Source: Actinopolyspora mzabensis (GTDB lineage Bacteria > Actinomycetota > Actinomycetes > Mycobacteriales > Pseudonocardiaceae). Taken from it: DNA of 64,000 nt. This document shows positions 50,583 to 59,678 of the stretch, piece after piece (positions within the stretch are counted from its first letter, which is position 1; the number at the start of each line of letters is the position of its first letter). The notes beneath the pieces are model-generated. The model worked only from the letters and a program-made list of their open reading frames with translations. It ran no database searches and was not told the DNA's origin. The position numbers were made by a program, and so were the translations under genes. The stretch lies in assembly GCF_900101095.1 (NCBI RefSeq), contig NZ_FNFM01000006.1:62001-126000 (forward strand), given 5' to 3'.

Positions 50583-51026
50583 CTACTGCGCGACGACTGG
50601 TGTGTTCTGAGCCATGCGGATGCGCCACTGTCCAGCGGCGTCCCGCAGCAGTGTCATCGTCAAGATGGCTTCCAACGGATCATCGGCCTCCGCCGCCCGC
50701 TCCTCGGACGGGACAGACCTCTGGCGGGCACGGGCCACGGCGACCTCGGGGGTGAGGAAGGCGATGTTCTCGGTGGTGTAGCGCACCGTGATGTCTGCCA
50801 AGGGGCCGTTCGCGGCGAAGACGAAGGATTGCGCCTGATACAGCTGCTCGGCTCCCGATACTACGGTGCCGCTGAAGTTGACGAAGACCGTGTCCGGCGA
50901 GAAGAGGGCATTCATCGCCCTGGCATCGTTCTGATTGAACGCAGCCTCGTAGCGCGCCACGACCTCGGCGACTTCCGCTTCGCCGTTCGAGAAGCTCGTC
51001 CCTTCGAGCCCTTGCGCGGTCGGCAT
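50583..51026 (-). CDS. NTF2-like (SgcJ/SnoaL-type) protein
   Basis: The 147-residue product has an NTF2-like alpha+beta barrel: EVVARYEAAFNQNDARAMNALFSPDTVFVNFSG in part (helix then strand), ITVRYTTENIAFLTPEVAVARAR and LTMTLLRDAAGQWRIRMAQN. It resembles the SgcJ/EcaC family, whose members are hydrolases, cyclases or binding proteins; its reaction is unknown. It converges on the GGT-family gene with 10 bp between stops. The ATG at 51026 is used. Confidence 0.85.
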   Translation of the reverse strand: MPTAQGLEGTSFSNGEAEVAEVVARYEAAFNQNDARAMNALFSPDTVFVNFSGTVVSGAEQLYQAQSFVFAANGPLADITVRYTTENIAFLTPEVAVARARQRSVPSEERAAEADDPLEAILTMTLLRDAAGQWRIRMAQNTPVVAQ

Positions 51027-51254
51027 CGGATACCCCTAACTGTGTGGTGGTACTTCGACGTCGAGCCTCACACCTCAAGCGCGCTTCAGGTCAACGGCAC
51101 TCGCGACGGCCACGTCGGTACTTCGTCGGCTGGCGCGCTGTGTCGGCGTTGCACGGTTCACCGGGACATCGACAGGATTCGCCGGTCGTGCCTTGGTGGC
51201 ACCTCCGGTCACTCCCGTTCGCGAGGTGCCCTCGTTCGGCCCCGCCCACGGCGG

Positions 51255-51272
51255 CGATTTCGCGAGAAATCG
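51255..51272. repeat. Short dispersed palindrome
   Basis: CGATTTCGCGAGAAATCG; arms CGATTTC/GAAATCG perfect. Confidence 0.65.
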
Positions 51273-51453
51273 ACGCGGTACCGGTGATGCTCGTCGCTCC
51301 GCCGCGCCGCGGAGAACTCCCAGATACAGGGGCGGGCTTCCGGCGTCCTCGCAGGGCACGAAATCATTGGACGTCTTTTCCCGGCCGGGCTTACGGTTCT
51401 CGTGTCCCGTTCTCAGGTTTCCGCTCCCGTTGGGCTGGTTCGCGACGGCACCG

Positions 51454-51471
51454 CGATTGCGCGCGAAATCG
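51454..51471. repeat. Short dispersed palindrome
   Basis: CGATTGCGCGCGAAATCG, a one-base variant of the family. Confidence 0.5.
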
Positions 51472-51528
51472 CGGCCGCACGAAATCACCGCCGGAGAGCG
51501 TCCGATGTCCGTGCAAGGGTGAAGCGTC

Positions 51529-52725
51529 GTGACCGATTACCCCGTACTGCTGTCCGGTGCTCGCGCTCCCACCTTCATGTGGGCCGCCGAGCACGAGGTT
51601 GACTCCGCCGTGCTGGACCAGCTGCGCAACATCGCGGCCCTGCCGTGGGTGCACGGAGTACGCGTCATGCCCGATGTGCACCTGGGCAAGGGCGCCACGG
51701 TCGGTTCGGTCATCGCCATGCGGGATGCCGTGTCCCCCGCCGCCGTGGGGGTGGACATCGGCTGTGGCATGGAGGGTGTCCGGACCTCGCTGCGCGCCGG
51801 GGACCTGCCCGCCGATCTCGGTGGTATCCGCGCGAGCATCGAGCGCGCCGTGCCGGTGGGCTTCCGCGCGCACGACGAGGCCGTCGACCCCGCGCGGCTG
51901 GGCCTGAACACCTCGGAGTGGCAGGACCTCTGGAGGCGTTTCGGCGAGCTGCACGGCGGAGTGAGCTCGCTGGAGAGCAAGGCGGGCAAACAGCTCGGCA
52001 CGCTCGGCGGTGGCAACCACTTCATCGAGGTGTGCCTGGACGAGAACGACGCCGTCTGGCTCATGCTGCACAGCGGTTCCCGGCACATCGGCAACCGACT
52101 CGCCGAACAGCACATCGCAGCGGCCCGCGAACTGCCGCACAACCAGGACTTGCCCGATCGTGACCTCGCGGTGTTCGTCTCCGACACCCCGCAGATGGCG
52201 GCCTACCGGCACGACCTGTTCTGGGCGCAGGAGTACGCGCGGGTCAACCGGCGGATCATGCTCGCCCTGACGATGCGCGCGCTGCGCGACTGCTTCACCG
52301 GACGGCGGATCGACTTCGACGAACCGATCTCCTGCCACCACAACTACGTGGCGGAGGAGACCATCGACGGTCAGCCCATGCTGGTCACCCGCAAGGGTGC
52401 GATCCGGGCGGGGAAGGGCGACATGGGACTCATCCCCGGCTCGATGGGCACCGGTTCCTACGTGGTCCGCGGCTTGGGGTCGGACGACTCGTTCCAGTCG
52501 GCGGCGCACGGGGCCGGGCGCCGGATGAGCAGGAACAAGGCCAAGAAAACGTTCGGTTCGCGCGACCTGCGGGAGCAGACCTCGGGAGTCGAGTGCCGCA
52601 AGGACGACGGGGTGCTCGACGAGATCCCGGGCGCCTACAAGGACATCGACTCCGTCATCGACGCGCAGACCGCGTTGGTGGAAGTGGTGGCCAGGTTGCG
52701 GCAGGTCGTCTGCGTGAAGGGGTAG
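51529..52725 (+). CDS. rtcB: RtcB-family RNA ligase
   Basis: The 398-residue product is RtcB, which joins 2',3'-cyclic phosphate RNA ends to 5'-OH ends using GTP and manganese, for RNA repair. Metal and guanylylation residues are visible: MPDVHLGKG, GVDIGCGMEGV (Asp/Cys), TLGGGNHFIEV, HSGSRHIG and the catalytic His in SAAHGAGRRMSR (about 325-336). It starts at GTG 51529, with TGCAAGGGTGAAGCGTC upstream. It is the short bacterial form, without archease or RtcA genes beside it, and is flanked by dispersed repeats. Confidence 0.93.
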   Translation: MTDYPVLLSGARAPTFMWAAEHEVDSAVLDQLRNIAALPWVHGVRVMPDVHLGKGATVGSVIAMRDAVSPAAVGVDIGCGMEGVRTSLRAGDLPADLGGIRASIERAVPVGFRAHDEAVDPARLGLNTSEWQDLWRRFGELHGGVSSLESKAGKQLGTLGGGNHFIEVCLDENDAVWLMLHSGSRHIGNRLAEQHIAAARELPHNQDLPDRDLAVFVSDTPQMAAYRHDLFWAQEYARVNRRIMLALTMRALRDCFTGRRIDFDEPISCHHNYVAEETIDGQPMLVTRKGAIRAGKGDMGLIPGSMGTGSYVVRGLGSDDSFQSAAHGAGRRMSRNKAKKTFGSRDLREQTSGVECRKDDGVLDEIPGAYKDIDSVIDAQTALVEVVARLRQVVCVKG

Positions 52726-53115
52726 AGAAGGTTCCGGTCCGCTCGGGCGGTCGCTCGGCGGAACCTCTCGTTCCGGGAGGCCCGACATCGGGTAGTCACT
52801 ACACAACGTCGGGCCTTCCTCGCGAGAGCACCACGAGAGAACCCGCGGCGGTGTCTGTCGCGTGAGTGGTCGGAGTTCGGCCCGCGGGGTGGTTGGGGTT
52901 CGCCCTGCGTCGATGGCGCGGCGATTTCTCGAGAAATCGACGGAGTCCGGGGACACATCCACGAGAGTGCTGGGACATCCACGGGACCGCCGCACCGATC
53001 CGGTGCTGCGGGCCCACGGCTCCGGTCCGCTCTGCGAGACTGCGGACGCGGGTCTCCCGGCGTTCCGCCGTGAGCCCGCCCGCTGTCCCGGTGCCGAACG
53101 GAGAGGCTACGGCTG
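52726..53115. other. Intergenic region with composite repeat
   Basis: About 390 bases after rtcB. The composite repeat covers 52755-52939. From 52940 to 53115 nothing beyond a ribosome site for the next gene was recognised. Confidence 0.5.
52755..52939 (+). repeat. Composite dispersed repeat, complete
   Basis: GCGGAACCTC, TTCCGGGAGGCCCGAC, ATCGGGTAGTCACTACAC, AACGTCGGGCCTTCCTCGCG, AGAGCACC, GAGAACCCGCGGCGGTG, CGTGAGTGGTCGGAGTTCGG, then the perfect 18-bp palindrome CGATTTCTCGAGAAATCG (52922-52939). Same order as 26818-27000. Confidence 0.8.
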
Positions 53116-53508
53116 GTGAACCCTTCGAGTTCGATGAGCGAGGACGGGCGAGTCGTCGACCCGGTGCGAACCGGGGGACCACCCACGACGGGCCCCGGAG
53201 CCGGCTACTCGGTGGATCGGGACCGCATCCCGGAAGCCGTCGCCGAGTTGCGCCGCGCCCTGCACGCCCTGGAGCGGGCAGCCGACGAGGCGCGGGACAA
53301 CGCGCCACTGACAGCCCCGGGTCACGACCCCTACAGTCGGCGTGCGGCCCACGAAATGGGGCCGAGACTGGTGACGGACTACCTGGCGGGCAACGAGCGG
53401 GAGCAGCGCGAACTGCGCGCGATGATCACCGATCTCGAGGACGCGATGCGGCGCTACGACGTGAGTGAGGACGAGGCGACTCGCGCGTCGCGCACCGCCT
53501 CGGAGTGA
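53116..53508 (+). CDS. PE/WXG-like small helical protein
   Basis: The 130-residue product has a disordered N-terminus (about 1-32) and then helices (IPEAVAELRRALHALERAAD; EQRELRAMITDLEDAMRRYD), with a DPYSRRAAHEMG turn. It resembles the small PE/ESX-type proteins of Pseudonocardiales, like the product at 23369-23704 (both end in a Glu/Asp-Ala-Ser-rich tail). GTG 53116 follows GAGAGGCTACGGCTG. It is followed by a WSG-containing partner, so it is likely half of a secreted pair. Confidence 0.65.
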   Translation: MNPSSSMSEDGRVVDPVRTGGPPTTGPGAGYSVDRDRIPEAVAELRRALHALERAADEARDNAPLTAPGHDPYSRRAAHEMGPRLVTDYLAGNEREQRELRAMITDLEDAMRRYDVSEDEATRASRTASE

Positions 53509-53674
53509 TCCCGCTCTGGAGTGATCCCGCCCCGGAGTACCTCCTTCCGAGGCCGGTCCTGCCGGGAACCGGGAAGCACCGGATTGTCCCGAACCACCCG
53601 GACGACGATCGTCCTTCTGGCAGACTGCGCGGTGACGGGGATCGTACGTCGTCCGAAGTGGCGGCTCGGGCGAT

Positions 53675-54772
53675 GTGACGGGCAGGGCGCTGTCCGAGGC
53701 CGAAAGGCGGTGGGGCGTGGATCGGGAAGCGGACGGCACGTCGATCGAGGGTGGCGCGCGGGCGGACCGCTCCGGTGCGGACGTCGAGGACGTGCCGGAC
53801 TCGGAACTCCGCCCCGAGGGCGTGGATCCCGGCAGGATCCACGAATGGTTCCACCACGCGCCCGGTACCGACAGCATGGATCGTGCGGCCGAGAGCTGGA
53901 GCAGGGTCGCGGCCGAACACGGGGAGGCGGCCGAACGTATCGATGCCGCGATCGACGGGATCGGAGCAGCCTGGAGCGGTACCGCGGCCGAGGCGGTTCG
54001 GGACCGAGGCATGCGAGCTCGTGTCGCGGCCGACGACTCGGCGGAACTCGCGGAGCGGGCGGGTGAAGCGCTGCGGGCGCAGAGCTTCGGCTTCAACGAG
54101 GCCAAGAAGCAGGTGGTCGAGGTGAGCGGCCACTCGCCCGCGACGGGCCACTCATCCGCCCCGGGCGTCGCGGAGCGGGGTGATCCCGGTGCTGTCGTCG
54201 ACGAATCGGCCACGATGGAGGAGAACCGGCTCGCGAACCAGACCGCCCTGCGGAACTACGGTGTGCGAACCACCGAGAACACCCACGTGGTGCCTCGGCC
54301 AGCCGAATCATCGTGGGAGTCGGCGGCCGCGTGGGGGACTGCTACCGCGGGGGAAACGGGCACCGCCCGGGACACCGAACCCGCGTGGGGTGCGGGCCCC
54401 GCCTCGACCGGCCCCACCGCACCGGATTCCGGCGATACGGGGGAAAGCGGAGCCCGTACCGGTTTCGGGGGAGAGGTGTCCGGCGCCCACCTCGCCGCCG
54501 GTGCGGCGGGACTGGCCGCCACCGGTGGTGCGGTACTCGGCGGTGGTGTGCTCGGTGAGCGGATGACGGGGCGCGGCGGGATCAGCGGACGCGGCTTCCC
54601 CGGTTTCCCGGGGTCGGCCGCGCACGAGCGAGACGACGACACCGAGCAGCCTGCTCCGGACCGAGTCACCGAGGACGAGGACCCCGACGAGTTGTTCGCC
54701 GCGGCGCCGGGAGCCGTTCCCGCGGTGCTCGGCTTGCTGCCCGCAGCGGAACGGGAACCGGCGGCCGAGTGA
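53675..54772 (+). CDS. PPE/WXG-like protein
   Basis: The 365-residue product has a helical N-terminal domain with the turn AAWSGTAAEAVRDR (WSG, about 99-101), the WXG-type turn of ESX partners, then NEAKKQVVE. A long Thr/Gly/Pro-rich region (about 150-260), a Gly/Ala-rich stretch (GAHLAAGAAGLAATGGAVLG) and an acidic C-terminus follow. GTG 53675 is used, with uncertain ribosome site. With the gene before it, it forms an orphan PE/PPE-like pair without EspG or a secretion core nearby. Confidence 0.65.
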   Translation: MTGRALSEAERRWGVDREADGTSIEGGARADRSGADVEDVPDSELRPEGVDPGRIHEWFHHAPGTDSMDRAAESWSRVAAEHGEAAERIDAAIDGIGAAWSGTAAEAVRDRGMRARVAADDSAELAERAGEALRAQSFGFNEAKKQVVEVSGHSPATGHSSAPGVAERGDPGAVVDESATMEENRLANQTALRNYGVRTTENTHVVPRPAESSWESAAAWGTATAGETGTARDTEPAWGAGPASTGPTAPDSGDTGESGARTGFGGEVSGAHLAAGAAGLAATGGAVLGGGVLGERMTGRGGISGRGFPGFPGSAAHERDDDTEQPAPDRVTEDEDPDELFAAAPGAVPAVLGLLPAAEREPAAE

Positions 54773-54937
54773 CGCACGGCGGCACGAACCAACGGGTTGT
54801 CGTCCGGTGACCGACCCGTTCCGGACTGCTCACCGGACGGGGGCAGAATTGGCTACACGGTTGCTGGTGGCCGAGCTCGCACCGGTTGGGTGAGCGGCGG
54901 ACTCGGACCGATGTCTCGTGCGTCGAAGGGGGGCCGA

Positions 54938-57900
54938 ATGGGCGACAACGGTGATTCGGTAACGGAGCGTCCGCAGCGGTTGATCGAGTGGACCGGGGAG
55001 CGGTGCGTTCCGTGGGCCGACGACGCGCGGGTGATCTACGAGCACTACCACCGCTACGCGGTGGCGGCCCGCCTCGCGCGTGGCAAGCGCGTGCTCGATC
55101 TGGCCAGCGGTGAGGGGTTCGGCGCCGCCATGCTCGCGGCCCAGGCGGCCGAGGTCGTGGGGGTCGACATCGACCGCGAGGCCGTGCGGCACGCGGCGAG
55201 CAACTACACCGCCTCGAACCTGACGTTCCACACCGGATCGATCACCGATCCCGCGACGCTGGCCGAGGCGGGAACCTTCGATGTCGTGGTGTGTTTCGAG
55301 GCGATCGAGCACGTGGCCGAGCACGACGCCGTGCTCCGGCTCGTTCGGGCCAGACTCGCCTCCGGCGGACTGCTGCTGATCAGCACTCCGGACACCGCCG
55401 TGTACCACCACGAGCACGGCAACGACAATCCGTTCCACGTGAAGGAACTCGCCGCGCCGCAGTTCGAGGAGCTGCTGCGTGACTCCTTCCGGCACGTGGC
55501 GCTGCTCAAGCAGAACGTCGCCGTGGGGTCGCTGCTCACTCCGGCCGATCCCGGCGATCCCGACATCGCCGCCGACGGGGTGCGGCTGCAGACGCTGCGT
55601 CAGCTCGACTCCGGGGACTGGCAGGTACGGCAGGGCGTGGGGCACACCTATCTGTTCGGGCTGGCCTCCGATCGGCAGCTGCCGCAGCTCCCCGCCGCAG
55701 CGGTGCTGCTGGACGCGGATCTCAAACTCGCCCGCGGCGATTCCGGGGCGGATCACAGCGAGATCGTGGCGCAGCGTGACGCCGCCGTGGCCGATGTCGC
55801 TCGGTTGAACGAGCTGTGTCGCGCCAACCGGGCCGAGGCCGAGGAGTTCAAACGCACCATCGGCGAGCTGGAGTCGGCGCGGAGCACGGCCGAGGAGCGG
55901 GCTGTCGAGGCGGAGCGGGAACGTGACGGCTTGCGTGCCGAGCTGCGCGAGGCCCGACTGCGCTCCCGGCGCGAGTCGACTCGCAACGAGTGGTTGCGCG
56001 AGACCGTCACCGAACTGGAGTCCGAACTGGACAGTGCTCGTCGTCGGGTGGCCGAGCTCGCCGAACAGAACTCCGCGCTCGTGCAGCGCGCGGTGAGCAA
56101 GTACCGAAAGGTGGTCGAACGCGCCGCCCCGCGCGGCACCACCAGGCGTGACGTCTACGAGATCGCGATGGGGCGCGGCCCCTCCCACACGCAGGGGACG
56201 GTGGAGCGGGAGCCGCTGGCCGTGCCGCACAGCGCACAGCCCGAGGTGAGCGTGATCGTGCCGGTGCACGGCAAGTGGGAGTACACCAGGCAGTGCCTGC
56301 GCAGCCTGGCCGGGCACCGGGTGAGCACTCCCTTCGAGGTCGTCGTGGTCGACGACGCCTCCCCGGACGACAGCGCCGAACTGCTGCGGAGTTGTCCCGG
56401 TGTGCGGCTGGTGCGCACCGAACGCAATCTCGGTTTCGTCGGCGCCTGCAACCTCGGCGCCGAACACGCCCGCGGTCGTCAGCTGTTCTTCCTGAACAAC
56501 GACACCGAGGTCACCGAGTCCTGGTTGGACGAGTTGGTCGACACCGTCGATTCCGACGAGCGCATCGGTCTGGTCGGCGCCAAACTGGTCTACCCGGACG
56601 GGCGGATGCAGGAGTGCGGCAGTGCCGTGTGGTCCGACGGCACCGGCTGGAATCTCGGCAGGCTGGGTGACCCGGAAGCGCCCGAGTACGCCGCGCTGCG
56701 CGACGTCGACTACTGCTCCGGCGCGGCACTGCTGGTGCGCCGTGAGCTGTTCGAGTCGTTGGGAGGCTTCGACACCAGGTACTCGCCCGCCTACTACGAG
56801 GACACCGATCTCGCGTTCGGCGTCCGTGCCGCCGGTTTCCGCACCGTGGTGCAACCGCGGGCTGTCGTGGTGCACCACGAGGGAGTCTCCAACGGCACCG
56901 AGGCCGGCTCCGGGATCAAACGCCACCAGGAGCTCAACCGCGGGGTCTTCGTCGAAAAGTGGCAGGGCACCCTCCGCGAGCAGCACCTTCCGGAGGCCGG
57001 AACCCGTAACCTCTGGATGGCGCGCGAGCGCGGTACGGAGGGACACTTCGGGCCGCTGGTGCTGGTCAAGGACCACCAGGTGCCGCGGCCGGACTACGAC
57101 TCCGGATCGTTGCGCATGTGGCGGATTCTGGAGCAGCTCACCGCTCTGGGCGCACGGGTGGTGTTCTTCCCCGACAATCAGGCAGAGCTACGGCCTTACA
57201 CCGACGAGCTGCGGCGCATGGGTGTCACCGTGCTCGCCAGGCCGGAACACCAGCACGCCTTCCTGAGCGAAGTGGGTTCCGAGATCACGCTGGCGTTGTT
57301 GTCCCGCCCCCAGGTCGCCTGGAGCCTGGTCGAGCGGTTGCGGGTCGACGCGCCGAGTGCTGTGATCGTCTACGACACCGTGGACCTGCACTTCGTCCGG
57401 CTGCAGCGGCAGGCGGAGCTGGCCGCCTCCGACGCGCGTGACCGGGATGCGGCAGCACTGCGCCGCAGGTCCTTCGCCTCCCGGCAGTCCGAGATCGGCC
57501 TGGTGCGCAGCTGTGACGTCACGCTGGTCGTGTCGGGGGACGAGCAACGCACGCTTTCGGAGCTGGTCGAGGACGTAGACGTGCGAGTCTTGTCCAATGT
57601 GCACGAAGTGCGGCTCGGTGCCGACGGTCCCGCCGGACGCGCCGACGTGCTCTTCGTGGGCGGTTTCGACCACCCGCCGAACGTCGACGCGGTGGAATGG
57701 GCGGTCCGCGAGATCATGCCGCTGGTGTGGCACCACTGTCCGCGGACCACACTGCACATCGTCGGCAGCAACCCGCCTTCGGAAGTCACCGCCCTGCGGG
57801 GGGCCGGAGTCGAGGTGCACGGCTGGGTCGACGACCTCACCGGGATCTACGACCGCACCAGGGTGACGTTGGCCCCGCTGCGGTTCGGCGCGGGCGTGAA

Positions 57901-58159
57901 GGGCAAGGTCGGCGAGAGCCTGGCCGCCGGGGTGCCGGTGGTCGGCACGAACCTGGCGATGGAGGGCATCCGGCTCACCCCCGAGCGCGATGTTCCGGTC
58001 GCCGACGACGCGGCCGGGCTGGCCTCCCGACTCGTGCGGGTGCTCACCGACGACGCCGAGTGGCGCCGGTTGTCCGAAGTGGGCGGCCACGCGGTGGCCG
58101 AGCAGTTCGGACCGGGCGTGTGCCGGGAAACGCTGCGGGAGCTGCTGGAACTTCGTTGA
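54938..58159 (+). CDS. Three-module glycan enzyme: methyltransferase, coiled coil, GT2 and GT4-like domains
   Basis: The 1073-residue product joins a SAM-dependent methyltransferase (about 15-250; RVLDLASGEGFGAAML as motif I), a charged coiled coil (about 275-385), a GT2 glycosyltransferase (about 434-690; SVIVPVHGKWEYTRQCL, VVVVDDASPDD, FFLNNDTEVTESWLDE), and a C-terminal GT4/GT-B-like part (about 740-1073; VLFVGGFDHPPNVDAVEWAV, GAGVKGKVGESLAAGVPVVG). It probably builds and caps a surface polysaccharide or glycolipid at the membrane. ATG 54938 follows GAAGGGGGGCCGA; ATG 54911 is an alternative. An acyltransferase 3 gene nearby fits glycan decoration. Confidence 0.88.
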   Translation: MGDNGDSVTERPQRLIEWTGERCVPWADDARVIYEHYHRYAVAARLARGKRVLDLASGEGFGAAMLAAQAAEVVGVDIDREAVRHAASNYTASNLTFHTGSITDPATLAEAGTFDVVVCFEAIEHVAEHDAVLRLVRARLASGGLLLISTPDTAVYHHEHGNDNPFHVKELAAPQFEELLRDSFRHVALLKQNVAVGSLLTPADPGDPDIAADGVRLQTLRQLDSGDWQVRQGVGHTYLFGLASDRQLPQLPAAAVLLDADLKLARGDSGADHSEIVAQRDAAVADVARLNELCRANRAEAEEFKRTIGELESARSTAEERAVEAERERDGLRAELREARLRSRRESTRNEWLRETVTELESELDSARRRVAELAEQNSALVQRAVSKYRKVVERAAPRGTTRRDVYEIAMGRGPSHTQGTVEREPLAVPHSAQPEVSVIVPVHGKWEYTRQCLRSLAGHRVSTPFEVVVVDDASPDDSAELLRSCPGVRLVRTERNLGFVGACNLGAEHARGRQLFFLNNDTEVTESWLDELVDTVDSDERIGLVGAKLVYPDGRMQECGSAVWSDGTGWNLGRLGDPEAPEYAALRDVDYCSGAALLVRRELFESLGGFDTRYSPAYYEDTDLAFGVRAAGFRTVVQPRAVVVHHEGVSNGTEAGSGIKRHQELNRGVFVEKWQGTLREQHLPEAGTRNLWMARERGTEGHFGPLVLVKDHQVPRPDYDSGSLRMWRILEQLTALGARVVFFPDNQAELRPYTDELRRMGVTVLARPEHQHAFLSEVGSEITLALLSRPQVAWSLVERLRVDAPSAVIVYDTVDLHFVRLQRQAELAASDARDRDAAALRRRSFASRQSEIGLVRSCDVTLVVSGDEQRTLSELVEDVDVRVLSNVHEVRLGADGPAGRADVLFVGGFDHPPNVDAVEWAVREIMPLVWHHCPRTTLHIVGSNPPSEVTALRGAGVEVHGWVDDLTGIYDRTRVTLAPLRFGAGVKGKVGESLAAGVPVVGTNLAMEGIRLTPERDVPVADDAAGLASRLVRVLTDDAEWRRLSEVGGHAVAEQFGPGVCRETLRELLELR

Positions 58160-58167
58160 CCCGGCCG

Positions 58168-58192
58168 GGGCGGTTCGCCCGTGGAACCGCCC
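58168..58192. terminator. Bidirectional hairpin terminator
   Basis: GGGCGGTTC (58168-58176) and GAACCGCCC (58184-58192) pair around GCCCGTG, in the 60-bp gap between two convergent genes. Confidence 0.65.
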
Positions 58193-58219
58193 GCGCTCGC
58201 CGTGGTCCCGCCCCCGGAA

Positions 58220-59476
58220 TCACTCGCGGATCGTCGGTGGCGTCTTCGCGAGCTGGTCGGTCAGCAGCTTCTCGAACAGCGCGCGTGCGTCGCTGCCCGG
58301 CGCGTCGACCGCCTGCACGTCCAGGATCACGGTCCAGCCGTGGCTGGTGTAGGCGGTGCGCAGCGTATCGCCCGAGGAGTAGACGTCGACGCCCTGATAG
58401 GACAACTCGTCGATGACCGTCAGCGCCCCCTGCTGTTGGAGGTACTTCCGGGTGAGCTCCCCCGCGGTCGCCTCGTCGGGCATCTCGATGGCGATCATCG
58501 TCGTGCGCACCGGCACACCGTTGGCGTCGGTTCCGGAGTAGCGACCGTTGACAATGCCGTTGTTGAGCGCGAACTCGCGCACCGGTTTGATCAGGGCGCC
58601 CGAATGTGGTCCGGACAGCGCCGTCCTGCCCAGCGGTCCGTTGAAGGGATGGGGCTTCCCCTCCGGCGTCGGAATCAGCACTTCCTCGGCGTTGCCGGGA
58701 GCCGGTTTGACGGCCGGGGGCTCCGGCAGCGGCGGAGTCGTCGAGGTGGGCGTCGAGCTGCTCGTGGGCTGCGGGGGTGTCGCCTGGGGCGTGCCCTGTG
58801 AGGACAGCAAGTAGAACACCACCGCGACGGCGACGCCGAGCACCAGCACGCCGCCGACGGACAACCCCACGGTTCTGCCCGTTTTGGAGGATTTGCCCAC
58901 CGTCTCGAAGACCTCGGGGCCCTGCCGCATCCAGCTCGGGTCACCGTGTTCGGCCGGAAACTCCGAGTTGCCCCAGGGAGTGCCGCTGCCACCGCCCCAG
59001 GAGTACTGGCCCCACTGGAACTGCTCGTTGGGGCGCGCCTGCTGGTACTGCCCCTGGCTGGGCCAACCGTGCGGTGGGCTGGGTGGTTGTTGCTGGTAAC
59101 CCTGCTGCGGGAGGTCCTGCTGCCCGCCGGGAGACTGTGCTCCGGTGTTTCGCACCACCTGGGTGCTGTCGGACTGCCCCTCGGCGTCCCCGCCGTACTG
59201 CTGCCAGCTGAAAGCGGGCGGGAACGGGTTCTGCTGTGCCCCGGATTGCCCACCGTAGCCGCCCGAGCTCTCTCCGGGGGCGACGGAGTGCTGCGGCCAG
59301 GAGTGCCGCTCGCCCGGATCGGGCTGCTGCGCGGGTAAACCACCGGACGGACTGTCCGATTGCTCCGCTTGGGCACGGCCCAACACGGCATCGCGCCGCT
59401 GCCGGTACTCATCGGCGGAGATCCGTCCCGCCGTGAGTTCCGCGTCCAATTGTTGCAGCTCGTCTTGCCAGGTCAC
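58220..59476 (-). CDS. Gln/Pro-rich single-pass membrane protein with SHOCT-like N-terminus
   Basis: The 418-residue product starts with a short SHOCT-like helical motif (ELQQLDAELTAGRISADEYR, about 6-25), continues with a long Gln/Pro/Ser/Gly-rich cytoplasmic region (about 38-195), one membrane helix (about 203-224, VGLSVGGVLVLGVAVAVVF), a Pro/Thr/Ser linker, and an outer domain (about 260-418; IAIEMPDEATAGELTRKYLQ). Function unknown. The GTG at 59476 follows GGAAAGGGCTCAGC. The outer domain may be a sensor or lipid- or glycan-binding part. Confidence 0.75.
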   Translation of the reverse strand: MTWQDELQQLDAELTAGRISADEYRQRRDAVLGRAQAEQSDSPSGGLPAQQPDPGERHSWPQHSVAPGESSGGYGGQSGAQQNPFPPAFSWQQYGGDAEGQSDSTQVVRNTGAQSPGGQQDLPQQGYQQQPPSPPHGWPSQGQYQQARPNEQFQWGQYSWGGGSGTPWGNSEFPAEHGDPSWMRQGPEVFETVGKSSKTGRTVGLSVGGVLVLGVAVAVVFYLLSSQGTPQATPPQPTSSSTPTSTTPPLPEPPAVKPAPGNAEEVLIPTPEGKPHPFNGPLGRTALSGPHSGALIKPVREFALNNGIVNGRYSGTDANGVPVRTTMIAIEMPDEATAGELTRKYLQQQGALTVIDELSYQGVDVYSSGDTLRTAYTSHGWTVILDVQAVDAPGSDARALFEKLLTDQLAKTPPTIRE

Positions 59477-59678
59477 CGCTGAGCCCTTTCCGGATTACAC
59501 CACCGCGCCCCAATCGCGGTCGATTCCATCATCGCACTCCTGCGGGGGTTTGTGGTCACTACCCGAAAACGATCCGCGGGAGCGGGCCGTCGTACCTACC
59601 CCGCTCGACCGGCTCGTCCGAGCCCGGAGATCCGTTAAGCTACTCCGCGTCTTCGCAGTCGTACGGTGAGGTTCGGGG

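Larger units (their letters stand above)
51027..51528. other. Intergenic region upstream of rtcB with palindromes
   Basis: About 500 bases. Two CGATTTC-type palindromes (51255-51272 and 51454-51471) and fragments like CTTCCGGCGTCCTCGCAGGG (near 51330) relate it to the dispersed repeats. No gene was accepted. Confidence 0.5.

Noticed and set aside
54830-57076. A 748-codon minus-strand frame inside the three-module glycan enzyme
   Set aside because: Antisense shadow; the plus strand has clear methyltransferase and glycosyltransferase motifs.
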